Positions 36,733-48,300 of a stretch of DNA of 64,000 bases are shown piece by piece. Made by a program: the position numbers and the translations under genes. The stretch spans positions 1 to 64,000 of the forward strand of contig VIIQ02000076.1 of assembly GCA_007449985.2 (NCBI GenBank), read 5' to 3'. Below the pieces are notes generated by a model. That model was not told where the DNA came from. It saw only the letters and a list, made by a program, of their open reading frames with translations, and searched no databases. Within the stretch, counting starts at the first letter, position 1. Each line of letters begins with the position of its first letter. This stretch comes from Desmodesmus armatus (Eukaryota; Chlorophyta; Chlorophyceae; Sphaeropleales; Scenedesmaceae).

Positions 36733-39700
36733 TCATGACTCGCTCGCCGTTGCAGTGGTAGCAGCTGCCAGCGCCTTGCACACAGGCTTGTGCTGCTTCC
36801 ATGACGCCCTCTGACAGGCCCGCCCACAGTAGCGGGCGATGTGGCAACCCGCACAAATGCAGCTGCGCCCTGACACCAGCTGCACCTCTGAGAGCCCACT
36901 GATGTTCCCACAAGCCGGGTTGTTGCAGAAGTGCGGCACAGCAATGTTGCAGAGCATGGCCCCAGTTGCCTGCAGCTGTTGCACCAGCGCTGTGAGTGAA
37001 GCATCCGCCAGCCCCTGCTGCGTCCCCTGCACAGCCAACAGCAGCGTCTGCAGCTGCTGCTGCAGTTGCTGCGGTGCACAACCGGCAGCATCCAGCTGTG
37101 CCGGCGCTGCAGGCGCCTCGACACCACCCACCCACTCAAACACAGCAGCTGCCCCTGAGCACACCCCTGGGATGCACACCAGTGGTGCACTGTGCGCATG
37201 CAGCTCATCTTCCCTCCGCTGCTGCTCCTGCTGATCACTCAGCACAGACCCCATCAGCAGCAGCTCTGGCCCCTGCTGCTTGAGCTGCTCGGCCCACTGC
37301 AGACAGCAGCGCCCAAAGATCACAAGGCTGGGCAAATAGTCTGCTGCAGGCTGCTGTGCTGCTGCTGCTGCTGACAGTCTTGGTGGTCGCAACAACAGCT
37401 CCACAGCTGCTTGCCCAGCCGCCAAGCAACAGTCACTTGGTGCCCGCTCACCCCAGCACGGGTGACGCATCTTCAGCACTGTGCTGAGCAAGCTGTATAG
37501 CTGCCGCTGCTCCTGTGCCAGAACTTCAGGCCCACAAAGGCCCATGTGCTGCAGCAACGCAGACTGGGTGTAGCCCTGGCGACAAACCAGCACTTCTGTG
37601 AACAATGCGCTGGGGGGTAGACACATCAGATCATCTGTAGTGACCATGCCGCTGTGCATTGCTGTGGTGACAGCACGCAGGACAGCCTCAAGGATGGGCC
37701 CCAATCTGGCAAACCTGGCGGCTTCGTTTGACGCTGCAGCTGTGGCACGCCTGAGGCTGCTGCTGCTGCTGCTGTTGCTGTTGGCGCCGCTGCTGCTGGC
37801 GTTGGTGGCGCTGTTGCTACGCTGGCACAGTTCGCCTTGCAAGAAGTGCAGCAGGGTGCAAAGCAGTGGCAGCAGCTGCGCAAGATAGCCTGCCCTTGCT
37901 GCCGCCATTGAAGCTGGCCTGCAGTCGTTGCTGCTGGTGCTGCCTCCTGTACTGCCTGCTTGTGTTGGGGTCTGTTGGTGGAGCATGTGGTCCACCAACT
38001 GCAGTACCACACACAGCACCTCCTGCACCCAGCCGACAGGTGGTGCTGGGGGAAACCAGCCAAAGCTTTCCTGCTGCATGCGCAGGGCATGGCCCACAAC
38101 CAGCACGCTGCTGCTCAGGTCAAGCAGCTGCTGCACCGTCTCCTGCCGGCGCAGTAGCCGCTGCCGCAGCAGCTGGTAGGCGCTGGGTGACAGCAGGCTG
38201 CTGGCGCACGGCAACAGGACTGCTGGCAGCAGCAGCAGCATGTTGGGCAGCAGCAGCAACTGCTGCTGGGCTTGACGTCGCTGCTGCTGCGGCAGCTGCT
38301 GCAGTTGCAGCTGCCAGGACGCCAAGCCACTGCAGTCGGATGGGTTCAACAGTGCGACGCACCATTCTGTGCACGCATCCACTGCCATGCGCAGCCCTGC
38401 ACAATCTGCAAGCAGGTTAACTGGCTCCTGAACCCAGGCTGTCACTTCAGGAGCCAAGCCCAACAGCTGCAGCAGCTGCAACTGGCACATTGACGGGATG
38501 TCACTGACATCCGAGCTGCTGCTGCTCCCGCTGCTGCTGCTGTTGCCACCAGGGGCATACTGCTGCTGTCCTGAGGGGCCGGGCGTGATGCTGATGCCGC
38601 AGCCGCCACTGCTGCCGCAGCCGCCACTGCTGCCGCCCACCTTGGCATCGTGTGCTGCCACTGCGCTGCTGACATCAGTTGTCAAGAGCACCACCATCGT
38701 TGCTGCAAAAGGCAGCCTTTCGGGTAACAGCAGTAGCTGCTGCAGGCAGTGTGCCTCGTCCCCCTCGCCCTGCTGTTGCCAGCGTGTGTGCTCCAAAACC
38801 ACTCTTGATAGTATGTGCCTGCCCAGCGACCGGGCTGAGCTGGCGCTGGTTTGCAAACCAGCAAGCAACTCAGCTGCTTGCTGAGGCACACGCTGCCGCA
38901 GCTGCGGCAGCAGATGCTGCACCAGGACGCTGGCATGCTGCAGCACTGCTGTGGTCAGCTGCATGCCTGCAGCTGTATGCCCACAGGGGTGGCACAGCCA
39001 GGCAATCGCGTCCACATCCGGTAGCTGCGGGTCCCAGAGAGCGATCATGAGATCGTACACAGACATGACTGTATGCAGTAGCCCGTGACCCATCCTGGGT
39101 GTCTGCTCCTCACACCAATCCCCAGCAGCGTGGGCAGCTGCTTTGTCCTGCAGGTCGGCAGCCGCTGCTGTCATGACTGCTGCAAGCTGCTGCAGCATCC
39201 CCGACTGCTCCAGCTGCTGCCGCATGCTGCTGGCCAGGTTGCTGCTGCCAGCGCCCTTGGTCACGCCTGCTTCATTAGCTGAGCAGATCAGAGACTGCAG
39301 CGTGACGAGGGCAGAATGCGTGCAATGGGAGCTGCAGCTGTGCTGAGCTGCTGTGGTGAAGGCAGCTCCAATCTGAAAAGGGACCTGCACCATGTCGCAG
39401 CAGTGGGATGTGAGAAGGGCAGTTGTTTATGTGAGCTTGAGCCTGAGTGAGTCAGCAGTAGTGAGGCCACCATTGCAGCATACAATTGGGGCAGGAGGAC
39501 ACAGCCATGCCAGCAGACCGCAAGCAAAGTGCAAGCAGGCCGCTGCATATGCCACCACAACAAGGAGACTGCATACATGCCCCTGTACATGCAGCTGCTG
39601 CTGTCAGCCTGCAAGATGCCACAAGCTGTGCCAATCAATTTTGTTTACGTACGAATGCAAACAATTTAAAAATCGAAGTATCGGACAGCTCAGGGTGGGT

Positions 39701-39967
39701 TGGAGGTGAAGAGCCGCGCATGTGCTGACCAAGAGACAGTGTCAAAAGGTAGCAAAAGGGACATGACGTGTTTGCACTCACCTTCATTTGCTGCACCATC
39801 TTCTTCCAGACTGCTTTGGGTGGTGGCGGAAGCTCACACACCTTGTCAACAAGGTGCCGCACTTTAAGCAGCGCTGCGTTAGCCTCTACACTGCCAGGCT
39901 GCTTGGTACTGCACTCCTGCAGCAGCTTGACAGCTTTGTCCCATGTGCCCGCGACATTGGTTCCCAT
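36733..39967 (-). CDS. MYND-type zinc-finger protein
   Basis: Two exons, 39967..39782 and 39384..36733, give about 945 aa. The C-terminus carries a MYND finger over the last 65 or so residues: CNNPAC, then CICAGC, then YCGRACQ and HKPVC, giving the usual two-zinc cysteine/histidine pattern. MYND fingers bind proline-rich peptides in other proteins (known). Green algae have many proteins with one MYND finger at the C-terminus behind a poorly conserved helical region, and this fits. The rest is leucine/glutamine/alanine-rich helical sequence with short Q and S runs and no catalytic motif I can name; no SET domain is visible. Exon 1 opens with MGTNVAGTWDKAV right after a TGTGCAG that could be an acceptor, so an upstream exon may exist. 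It is head to head with the acidic repeat gene at 40470. Confidence 0.85.
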
Positions 39968-40469
39968 TCCTGCACAAGGGATACAGCGTGAATGTCAGCT
40001 GCTATGCTATGCTTTGAGCAATGGCGTGTTTGGGTGCTGAGCAGTGGGAAGCTGGTCTGAGCTCATGATGTGCTGACGACTGCTGTCGTGGTGCTGGAGC
40101 AGCCAGAGCCTGCTGAAACGCTTTCAGATACCACGCACCTGCTCAGCACAAGTGTAGGTGCACACCGGCTTAAAGCGTTGCCCCAGGACAGACTGGATGT
40201 GATCTGCTACGACACCGATAGCTGGGCTATAAAGGAATGGCTGCACAGCTGCTTGAACACTCTGTGTTCAGGCCCATTTAACGCGTTGAAATGCACTCTC
40301 GGTGACTTTGCAAGCATCAACGGTACAGTTTGAAATAACAGCTGTAGTTATGAGGGCTTGATATGAACGACGCCTGGCCTTTTAGGCTCCCAAAGCACCA
40401 TAAGCGGCTCGTTTGGTCGATACATCAACTTCGGACACAGGCACACCAGCACTAGCGGCTTTTGCAAAC
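39968..40469. promoter_or_regulatory. Probable bidirectional promoter region
   Basis: About 500 bp separate the divergent starts of the MYND gene (minus) and the acidic repeat gene (plus). No TATA or other motif is convincing. The call rests only on gene arrangement, and part of it may be a further MYND exon. Confidence 0.3.
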
Positions 40470-43421
40470 ATGGGTCAAGCGTGCTCCTCGCAAGTCTGCG
40501 TGGCTTCTGAGGTAGGATGTGGAGCCACGGCTTGCCCATCCCTATACGTAGCTTGGCTGCCCTGCGAGCCATGCTGCTGCATCCAGCTGGTGAAGCATCA
40601 GCAGCTGTGGTGTGCCTGACATAAGTACTGCTGTTGGACTGCATCCCTGCAGGCTCCCAAGCAAGTGGATGAGACCTGCAAGACACCTCGGGAGGTCAAG
40701 GCAGCTGCTGCTGCAGTTCCCACAGTGGTCCATGTAGAGGCCACAGCAGCAGACCCTCCAAAGCAGAAGCCCAAGGGGACACCTGCCACTCACACAGCAG
40801 CAGACCCTCCCAAGCAGAACCCCAAAGGAACACCTGCCACTCCCACAGCAGCAAACCCTGTAAAGCAGGACCCCAAGGGGGCACCTGCCACAGCCACAGC
40901 AGTACCAGCACCACAGCACCATGCCCCTCAGGCGCCAGAACCCAAGCCTTTCGTTGATGCAGCATCCCTGCACAAGCCTCTGCAGTAGATCAACCTCGCC
41001 CAAGAGCAGCCCGCAGCAGCACCAGCACACCCTGACAGCTCAGACGAGCATGCGCATGCAGGCCATGCTCAGCACACCCTGATTGGAGACGCACCTGCCC
41101 ACAGCACCCATGCAGAGACAGAGCAGCATGCAGGACTGCAGGACAGCGCTCAGCACGCCCAGCACACAGCTCCTGCTGCTACTACAGCAGCAGTGGACCA
41201 TGTGCTGGCCATGCAGGAGCACAGCACTGCAGGAGGCATCATCATGCAGGCAGCAGAGGGCACGCCTGTGGAGCCAAGGTCCCGCCTGACAACAGTGGAT
41301 GGAGTGACAACACACCAGAGCACCTGCAGCAACTTCTCAGGTGAGCGTCACTCCTCACAACAGTGCTGTGCATGTGCTGGGCAGTCACGCACTGCGCATG
41401 GCATGCTGCTGCTTCAAAGCCGGCGCTGTGACCCGTGACGCGCTGATGCATGCATGTGCTGGCACCCATGCCAGTGCAACAGCGCACCAGCATCCCATCA
41501 TTTTGTTTGCTGCTTCTGATGACTTGCACCCCCTTACTGCCGCTGATGGCTGCTTCTTCTGCAGCTGCATGCAGCACCCTATTAGCACCCCTGGCTCCCA
41601 GCTGCTCAAACGTGCCTGTCCTGCTGCCACGGCTGTTGACTGCGCTTCTTGCATGCAGCATCCCGCCAGCACTCCGGCCTGACCGAGGCTGCCGCACCTG
41701 ACGCCCTGTATGACGAGGTCAGCGAGAGCGCACTCAAGCCACCATCGGTCCCCGCCTCTGCCCCAGCCTCACGCCCTGCCAGCGCCTCCCTCCTGCACCC
41801 TGAGCACTCCAAGCCTTCGCGCGCAGGCAGCGCCACACTGCCGCACCCTTCCCAGCCCTCAGCAGGATCACGCCCAGGCAGCGCCAGCCTGCACCCTGAG
41901 CATTCCAAGACCTCACGCGCAGGCAGCGGCGCCCTGCAGGCAGAGGAGTCCAAGCCCTCCCGCACAGGCAGTGGTACCCTGCAGGCTGAGCACTCCAATG
42001 CCCCTCATGCAGGTCGGTGCTGTTGAGACACGTGCAGGTTTGTGACAGTCCATTTGTGGCTCATCAACAGTAGTGCTGCAGGTCTTGTGCCTGTGGGTTG
42101 TCGTGCAGGAGGACTACAGCACAACCGTTCCTTGATCACTGCTGCACCGCTTGTTGTTGTTGTTGCCTGCAGACACTGATACCCTGCAGGCAGAGTCGTC
42201 CAAGCCCTCACGCACAGGCAGTGGCACCCTGCAGGCAGAGCACTCCAAGGGCGGCCACAGCGGTGAGAAGGCGGAGGCCAAGGAGGAGGAGGCCCTGCCG
42301 GTCAAGGAGCACAGCAGCAAGGGCATTGAGGAGGAGGCTGCACCGTTCAAGGAGCACAGCAGCAAGGGCGTTGAGGAGGAGGCTGCACCGGTCAAGGAGC
42401 ACAGCAGCAAGGGCGTTGAGGAGGAGGCTGCACCGGTCAAGGAGCACAGCAGCAAGGGCATTGAGGAGGAGGCTGCACCGGTCAAGGAGCACAGCAGCAA
42501 GGGCGTTGAGGAGGAGGCTGCATCGGTCAAGGAGCACAGCAGCAAGGGCGTTGAGGAGGAGGCTGCACCGGTTAAGGAGCACAGCAGCAAGGGCGTTGAG
42601 GAGGAGGCTGCACCAGTCAAGGAGCACAGCAGCAAGGGTGTGGAGGAGGAGGCTCTGCCTGTCAAGGAGCACAGCAGCAAGGGTGTGGAGGAGGAGGCTG
42701 CACCTGTCAAGGAGCACAGCAGCAAGGGCGCGGAGGAGGAGGCTGCACCGGTCAAGGAGCACAGCAGCAAGGTCGCGGAGGAGGAGACCCTGCCTCACAA
42801 TCCTGCAGAGGATGGCCACGCAGGTGAGCAGCACAGCTATGGAAGGATGTATCAATGTCACTCCCAGAAATGTACCACATATCTGATACGTTGTCGGCTT
42901 GCATGACACTCAGTGCCTTACAAGCGATGAGCATAACCCCAGACGGACACATCCTGGTCACCCTCACGCATACAGCGCCTATCTGACATGTCATCGTCTC
43001 GCTTGACGTTGCAGGAGAGCAGCACAGCCAAGGAGACGGCAGCCCCGCAGTAAGTGAGGAGCGCCTCAGCAGCGCTGGGCCTGATGCTGCAGTGGCTGCG
43101 CAGCACGAGGAGTCCAGGCACAGCATGAGTGACACCCACCATGATGACACCCACCACGACCACCACGAGGGCCACAGTGCTGGCGAGCAGGAGGAGCACG
43201 GCACAGAGCAGCACTGCGAGGAGGAGGCTGTCATGGGTGAGGGCGCAGAGCATGGCGAGGACGTGCACAGTGCACCCACAGAGCACGAAGAGGTGGCGCC
43301 ATGTGCACCTGCAGAGCACGAGGAGGTGGCGGCAAGTGAGGCGGTGGAGGTGGCGGCAAGTGAGGCAGAGGTGGAGAAGCACGAGGGTGAGGGCAACGAG
43401 GGGCTACCCTCCGCGGAGTGA
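40470..43421 (+). CDS. N-myristoylation-type acidic repeat protein, with internal TAG
   Basis: Five exons join in phase: 40470-40511, 40653-41340, 41659-42012, 42173-42823 and 43015-43421 (714 codons including one internal TAG). The N-terminus MGQACSSQVC fits the myristoylation rule (Gly2, Ser6) with Cys5 and Cys10 as possible palmitoylation sites, so the protein is probably tethered to a membrane. The body is disordered. It holds KQ(K/N)PKGTPAT repeats (exon 2), S-R-(A/T)-G-S repeats with HPEHSK or LQAEHS (exon 3), then eleven 15-residue KEHSSKG(V/I)EEEAAP units (42296-42790), and an H/E/D-rich tail (TEHEEVA). No enzyme motif is visible. An in-frame TAG at 40986-40988 splits exon 2. Coding character and phase continue beyond it, so it may be a CAG-to-TAG change, a sequence error, or a true short form of about 125 aa. 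Confidence 0.75.
42296..42790 (+). repeat. 45-bp coding minisatellite, 11 copies
   Basis: Eleven tandem 45-nt units encode PVKEHSSKG(V/I/A)EEEAA. Differences are mostly silent or conservative (V/I, P/S, A/L), which suggests selection on the protein rather than drift. It lies wholly inside exon 4 of the acidic repeat protein. Confidence 0.92.
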
Positions 43422-45391
43422 TTGTCCCACGATGCTCTGGGGTCATGCAGCTGGGCCACAGGGCGGGTTCCGGCAGGTTTGGTCTGTGCTGGTGGGGCCT
43501 ATTGGCTGTAGTCAAAGCAGGGGGGTGGCAAAAGTGTGGGGCTGTGCTGTGCTGGGTATGGTGTGGTGCCAACAAGATCTGTCTGTGCCAGCCTGAGCTG
43601 TGTGGGACAGGGGATTGCGGCGTGGACAGTGGGGGGAAGGTGTGGGGCAGGATGCAGGCAGGGGTCGTTTGCTGCATGGAGCGTCTTGCATTGACAGCGT
43701 CCAGCAGTAGGACCGTCAGTTGTTCACAACTGGAAGGTGGATGGGGTGTGGGGGGTTCCAAGGCTGAGTGTGGTACATGAGTTTGCGAATGGTGCGCTGC
43801 CTGGCCGCTGGCACTTGCAAGCAGGTTCTTTCAGGGTCAGACTGCAGCGGCGACGGCAACATTGCCTCCCGTGAAACACTGGCATGATGGGCTTGCTGTC
43901 AGCTGGGTGGCGCTGTTGGGCCAGCATGTTTCTGAGTTCCACATATGTGTTCCTGTAGGTTGCGCTATGTGCGCTCTTTGTTGAAGCATTGTTGAGGCAA
44001 AGATGCGCTGCGTGCAGCTTTGGACTGCAGCCTCATGAAAAGGTGGCTGTACAAACCAGCCAGCTACACCTTGTCTGTGGTGCTAGCATCCAGCGCTGGT
44101 GTCGCTCTGGTGATGCTGGCGCGGGGGTTCCAAGCTTGATCTCGTGACAGTACATGGTCAGAGGGTTGCAGTCAGGCAGTGGGTGTGCTTGCAGGAATAT
44201 GTGTGGGGTACTTGAAGGTTTAGGTTTGTTTGGCTGAAAGGTGCCTTGACGGCTACACTGTTGTCGAGAAGTATGCTGCTGAGCTAGGGGTTATAACCCC
44301 TTAATTAATCCTCATGATGCTACCTGGAGCAGTATGCTCTGCCAGGACAGCCGTGTTGCACATGCTGCTGCGGTGGTGGTGCCACCACATGTCATGCCCA
44401 GGCCTAGTAGTATGTATGGTTGCGGTGGCAGTGCCCAACTTCAGCATCCTGCTTGTGGTCGATGGTCATGCTGGCCAGATACCACTGGCTGTTTGCCAGG
44501 ATAGCATGTGCGCTGCGCCAGACACTATGTGGCATCCCAGCCAGCGCAGCCTGGAAGGCTCCCAGAACGACGTGCAGGGTTGAATGGGTTGATTGCTGAA
44601 GAAGGTAGATGTAGTGTGGTGGGCCAGGTCGTTGCCTGCAGCTCAGCAGCCGCTGCAGCGGCTGCAGATGCAGCTAGCTAGCTGTTGTCATCTACTGTGG
44701 CGCGTCCTCAGCAGTCAAGAATTGTGAGCTGAAACCACTACATTACACATTCAATGATTGGCAGCTTTGAAGTTTTTTTGTGCTGTATGCGGCGTGCTCC
44801 TTGTCGCTGCTGAGCCCTGCAGCAACCATGCCTAACCATGCCTGATCGGGGCATGCAAACCCCTATGCATGCTGCACACCAGGGCTGGCGCTTCGGTGAT
44901 AACACCTCAAGATTGAGCATTTCCCGACAAATGCGTCACAGCGCTGTGAGCCTTGGTCATGCAGTAGCCGCTGCCCGTTACTAGGCAACATGTTGCGCCC
45001 AGCTCCCTGAGGCCCAGGTGCTGGTGGGCTGCTGGAGGGCATTTGTTCATGTGGCATGCAATTCATAAATGTGCAACGAATGGCATGTTTGTCATTTTCC
45101 TGTGCTAACAGCTGACTTTCTGGAAGCCAGCTGTCGACCATTCCCAATGCAAGGTTGAAGTTCATCTTTCCAATGCCACTACCAATTGATACTTGAAGCA
45201 TCCAGAAACACTGCTTATTCATCATCTATGTCGCTTGACTTTGCATCTCCATACAGACTGCAGTATTGAAGTCCGATTTGAAAGTCAGGAGGAGATCAGA
45301 TCGACCTGCCGTACAAGCTCATCTTTCGTCCTTCACACTCTCGTCAGTCGCAGTCACTACTGCACATACAGCACTCCCAACAGCGCTTGCA
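43422..45391. other. Intergenic, nothing recognised
   Basis: About 2 kb lie between the acidic repeat gene and the M20 peptidase, both on plus. It should include the 3' UTR of the first and the promoter of the second. An 18-bp perfect palindrome centred on CTGCAG occurs at 44647-44664. No other feature is supported. Confidence 0.5.
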
Positions 45392-48300
45392 ATGAAGGGC
45401 TGGCAACGCCTCTTCAGCTGGGGTTTCCTGCTGCAACTGCTGCTGGCAGTTGGCACAGCAGTTGCAGCAACAGACCCTCCCCTCCCTGCAGACGACACAC
45501 ATGAGCAGTATGACCCCTCTGTGCTCGATTCCGTGCTGGCATATGTCACGACAGACAACGAAACGTATGTCAAGGACCTGTTTGACTTGGTAGCCATTCC
45601 CAGCATTAGTGCCCTGCCAGACCATGCCAACGATGTGCTGACAACAGCAGGATGGTTGAAGCTGCGCATGGTGTCAGCCGGGCTGGAAAATGTGCAGGTC
45701 CTGCACACAGAAGGAGCACAGCCAGTGGTAGGTAGTGTCTGCAACCAGCAAGCTGAGCCCTGAGGTTGGGTTGTGTTTGTATGTGTGTGTGTGTGTGTGT
45801 GGGGGGGGGGGGGGGTAGTGCCATGGTGGCAGCTGGCCCTTGCAGACGTGCAGGTGCATGACATAGGGGCAGCACAGCCTGTGGTGACCGTGACAAGGTC
45901 CACTACACAGCACTACGGTACCAGGGGTGGCGCACGTCGGGGTTCTCGACCAACCAAAACCAACTGAGCAATGCACACCTGAGGGGTGCTGGTGAGTCCA
46001 CAGCAGTTGGTGCTGTGTGGATGTAGGGGAAAGTGCTGGTACCTAAGCACCGTGGCTGCAGCCAAGAGGATGGCACATGCTCACCGTCCCAAAATTTTCA
46101 CTTCCCTCCCTGCTGCGCACAATGTGTTCCTCTCCCCCACTCCCAACCACACCCCCCTATGCCCCCCCCTCTGTGGCCTTGTTATACACTCTCCCCCGCA
46201 GGTGTATGGTGACTGGCTGCATGCAGGTCCCAGCAAGCCCACTGCGCTGCCTTCACCCCCTCCCACCCCAACACCACCCCTGCCCTCACCACTGCACACT
46301 GTGCCCGGCCTGACCCCCCCACCCCCCCACCCCGCGTCCCTGCGTCCATTGTTTGGTGTATGGTGACTGGCTCCACACAAACCACACCAAACCTACAACG
46401 CCCTTCTGTCTCTTACACACTTTGCGCTATGCTGCACCTGTTTCCCCCCCCCCCATGCGCACAAACACTCTGTCCCTGTAGGTGTATGGTGACTGGCTGC
46501 ATGCGGGTCCCAGCAAGCCCACTGTGCTGGTGTATGGTCACTACGACGTCCAGCCTGTTGACCCCTGGAGCTGTGGGAGTCACCACCCTTTGAACCACAG
46601 GAGAGGGACGGCTACTTCTACGGCAGAGGTGTGGGTGGGCGGGGGGGAGGGGGGGCAGGGGTGATTGACAATTGGGCCCGGAAGGGGGGGGGGGCTGTTC
46701 TGGGATTCTGGGTGGTAGGTGCAGGGGGGGTCCAGTAAGTAACTACGCCGATGGAGAACCACTGAAAGGGATGTGCGTGTCTGGTATGCTAGACTCCCCC
46801 ACCTGAGGGTCCAAAGGGCTCCTCGGATGAGTGGGTGTGAGTCAGCATTCCTTGAGCCACTGGCCACATTCCTGGGGTGTCTCCTGGAAGGGGTGATAGA
46901 GTGCAGTGGAGGGGAGGATAGAGTGGGGCAAAAGAAGAAAGGGGAAGGGCGTACAGAGTGTGTGCCTCAGGCGTGATGTTCCTGTAGCTGTGTGTTGCCT
47001 GTGTCCATGTGCATGTGCCCAAAGTGTTGGTCTTGAAAATTGTGTTGCCTGCGCCTGCCTCTGTGTTTCCAATCGCTGGTGACTATCCAAGTAGCTTTGA
47101 GGTCAGCACAAATCATTTGCAATCATACATGTATCCAAAGGTGTCCCTGTGTCTTTGCTAAATGTTGTGCCTGCGGCCCCACACAGGTGTTGTTGATGGC
47201 AAGTTGGCCTGCATATGTCTGCCTCTGTCTTTTCTGCAAACTTTGATTGTTCGCAGTTGTGCCTGTACCCAAGCCTGTATGTATGTCTGTGCTTGCTGTT
47301 GTGCTTGTGCCCCCAGGTGTTGATGACGACAAGATGGGTTGCCTGCAGGCGCTGCATGCAGTGGAGGCATTCCTTACAGTGGCCAGTGCACTACCCATAA
47401 ACATGAAGTGAGTGTGTGTAGTGGGTGTTAGGTGGGTGGGGGGGGGGGTGGCGGAGGGGGTGCCCGCCTGCCCTCCGGCTTGGTCACACCCCAACAGGTC
47501 ACACCCTAAGCCCTAAGAGGCCACACCCTCTATTCGTCTATTTGTGGCATGTGGGTTCCTGTACGAGGGTCAGGAGGAAGTCCCCCCCCCCACCTGCCTT
47601 CCTTCCTGGCTCACACCCCCAAGTGCACACCCCAACAGGCCATGCCCTAGGTGCCCCACCCTTGTTGAACCATGTGCGTGTATGTATTTTTTGTTGTGCA
47701 TCTGTGGCATGCAGGTTCCTGTACGAGGGTCAGGAGGAGGTGGGCTCTCCCAACCTGCCCTCCTTCCTGACCAGCCATGCGGAAGGTCTGCTGTCAGGGG
47801 TGGACCTGGTGCTCAACGCTGACGGCGGACAACCGGGCGCAACAACACCAGGCATATGCACAGGTGTGTACGTGCTATACTGCTTCATGCAACACAGCTG
47901 GCTTGCTGGCTGGCCGGGCGGCTTGTTGGCTGGTTGGATGTTTTGGCAAGATGCCGTAGGGTTGGTTGCACTAGAGTTGGACCTGGTGCTCAATGCAGAC
48001 GGGGGACAACCAGGAGCAACAACACCAGGCATATGCACAGGTAGGTGTGCACGGTGCAGTGCCAACCAACATAGTGCCGGTTCAAAGGGGGAGGCAGAAG
48101 GGAGGCAGAAGCTGATGGGAAATGGAAGGTGCTCAGCCAGGCTTGCTTGCTTGCTGGCTTGTTGGCTGGTCCTATTTTGAGGCTGGTGCTCAATGCTGAG
48201 GAGGGGGGGGGGGTACCCAGGTGCAACGACGCCAGGCATATGCACAGGTACGGTTTGCAAGAGAGATACAACAGAGTATCATGCCCCAGCACAGGGCATT

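Noticed and set aside
42114..42909. Antisense and alternate-frame leucine/serine/arginine repeat proteins over the 45-bp minisatellite
   Set aside because: The 45-nt unit is a multiple of three, so several frames are open. Splice phases and conserved chemistry support only the KEHSSKG frame.
44647..44664. 18-bp perfect palindrome centred on CTGCAG
   Set aside because: In DNA this rich in CTG/CAG and GCC/GGC such palindromes are expected by chance; nothing else marks it as a site.
47856..48044. Reading frame joining the first and second exon 4 end copies of the M20 gene as one protein
   Set aside because: The second copy lacks an acceptor, and the sequence between is intron-like (GGCTTGTTGGCTGG runs).
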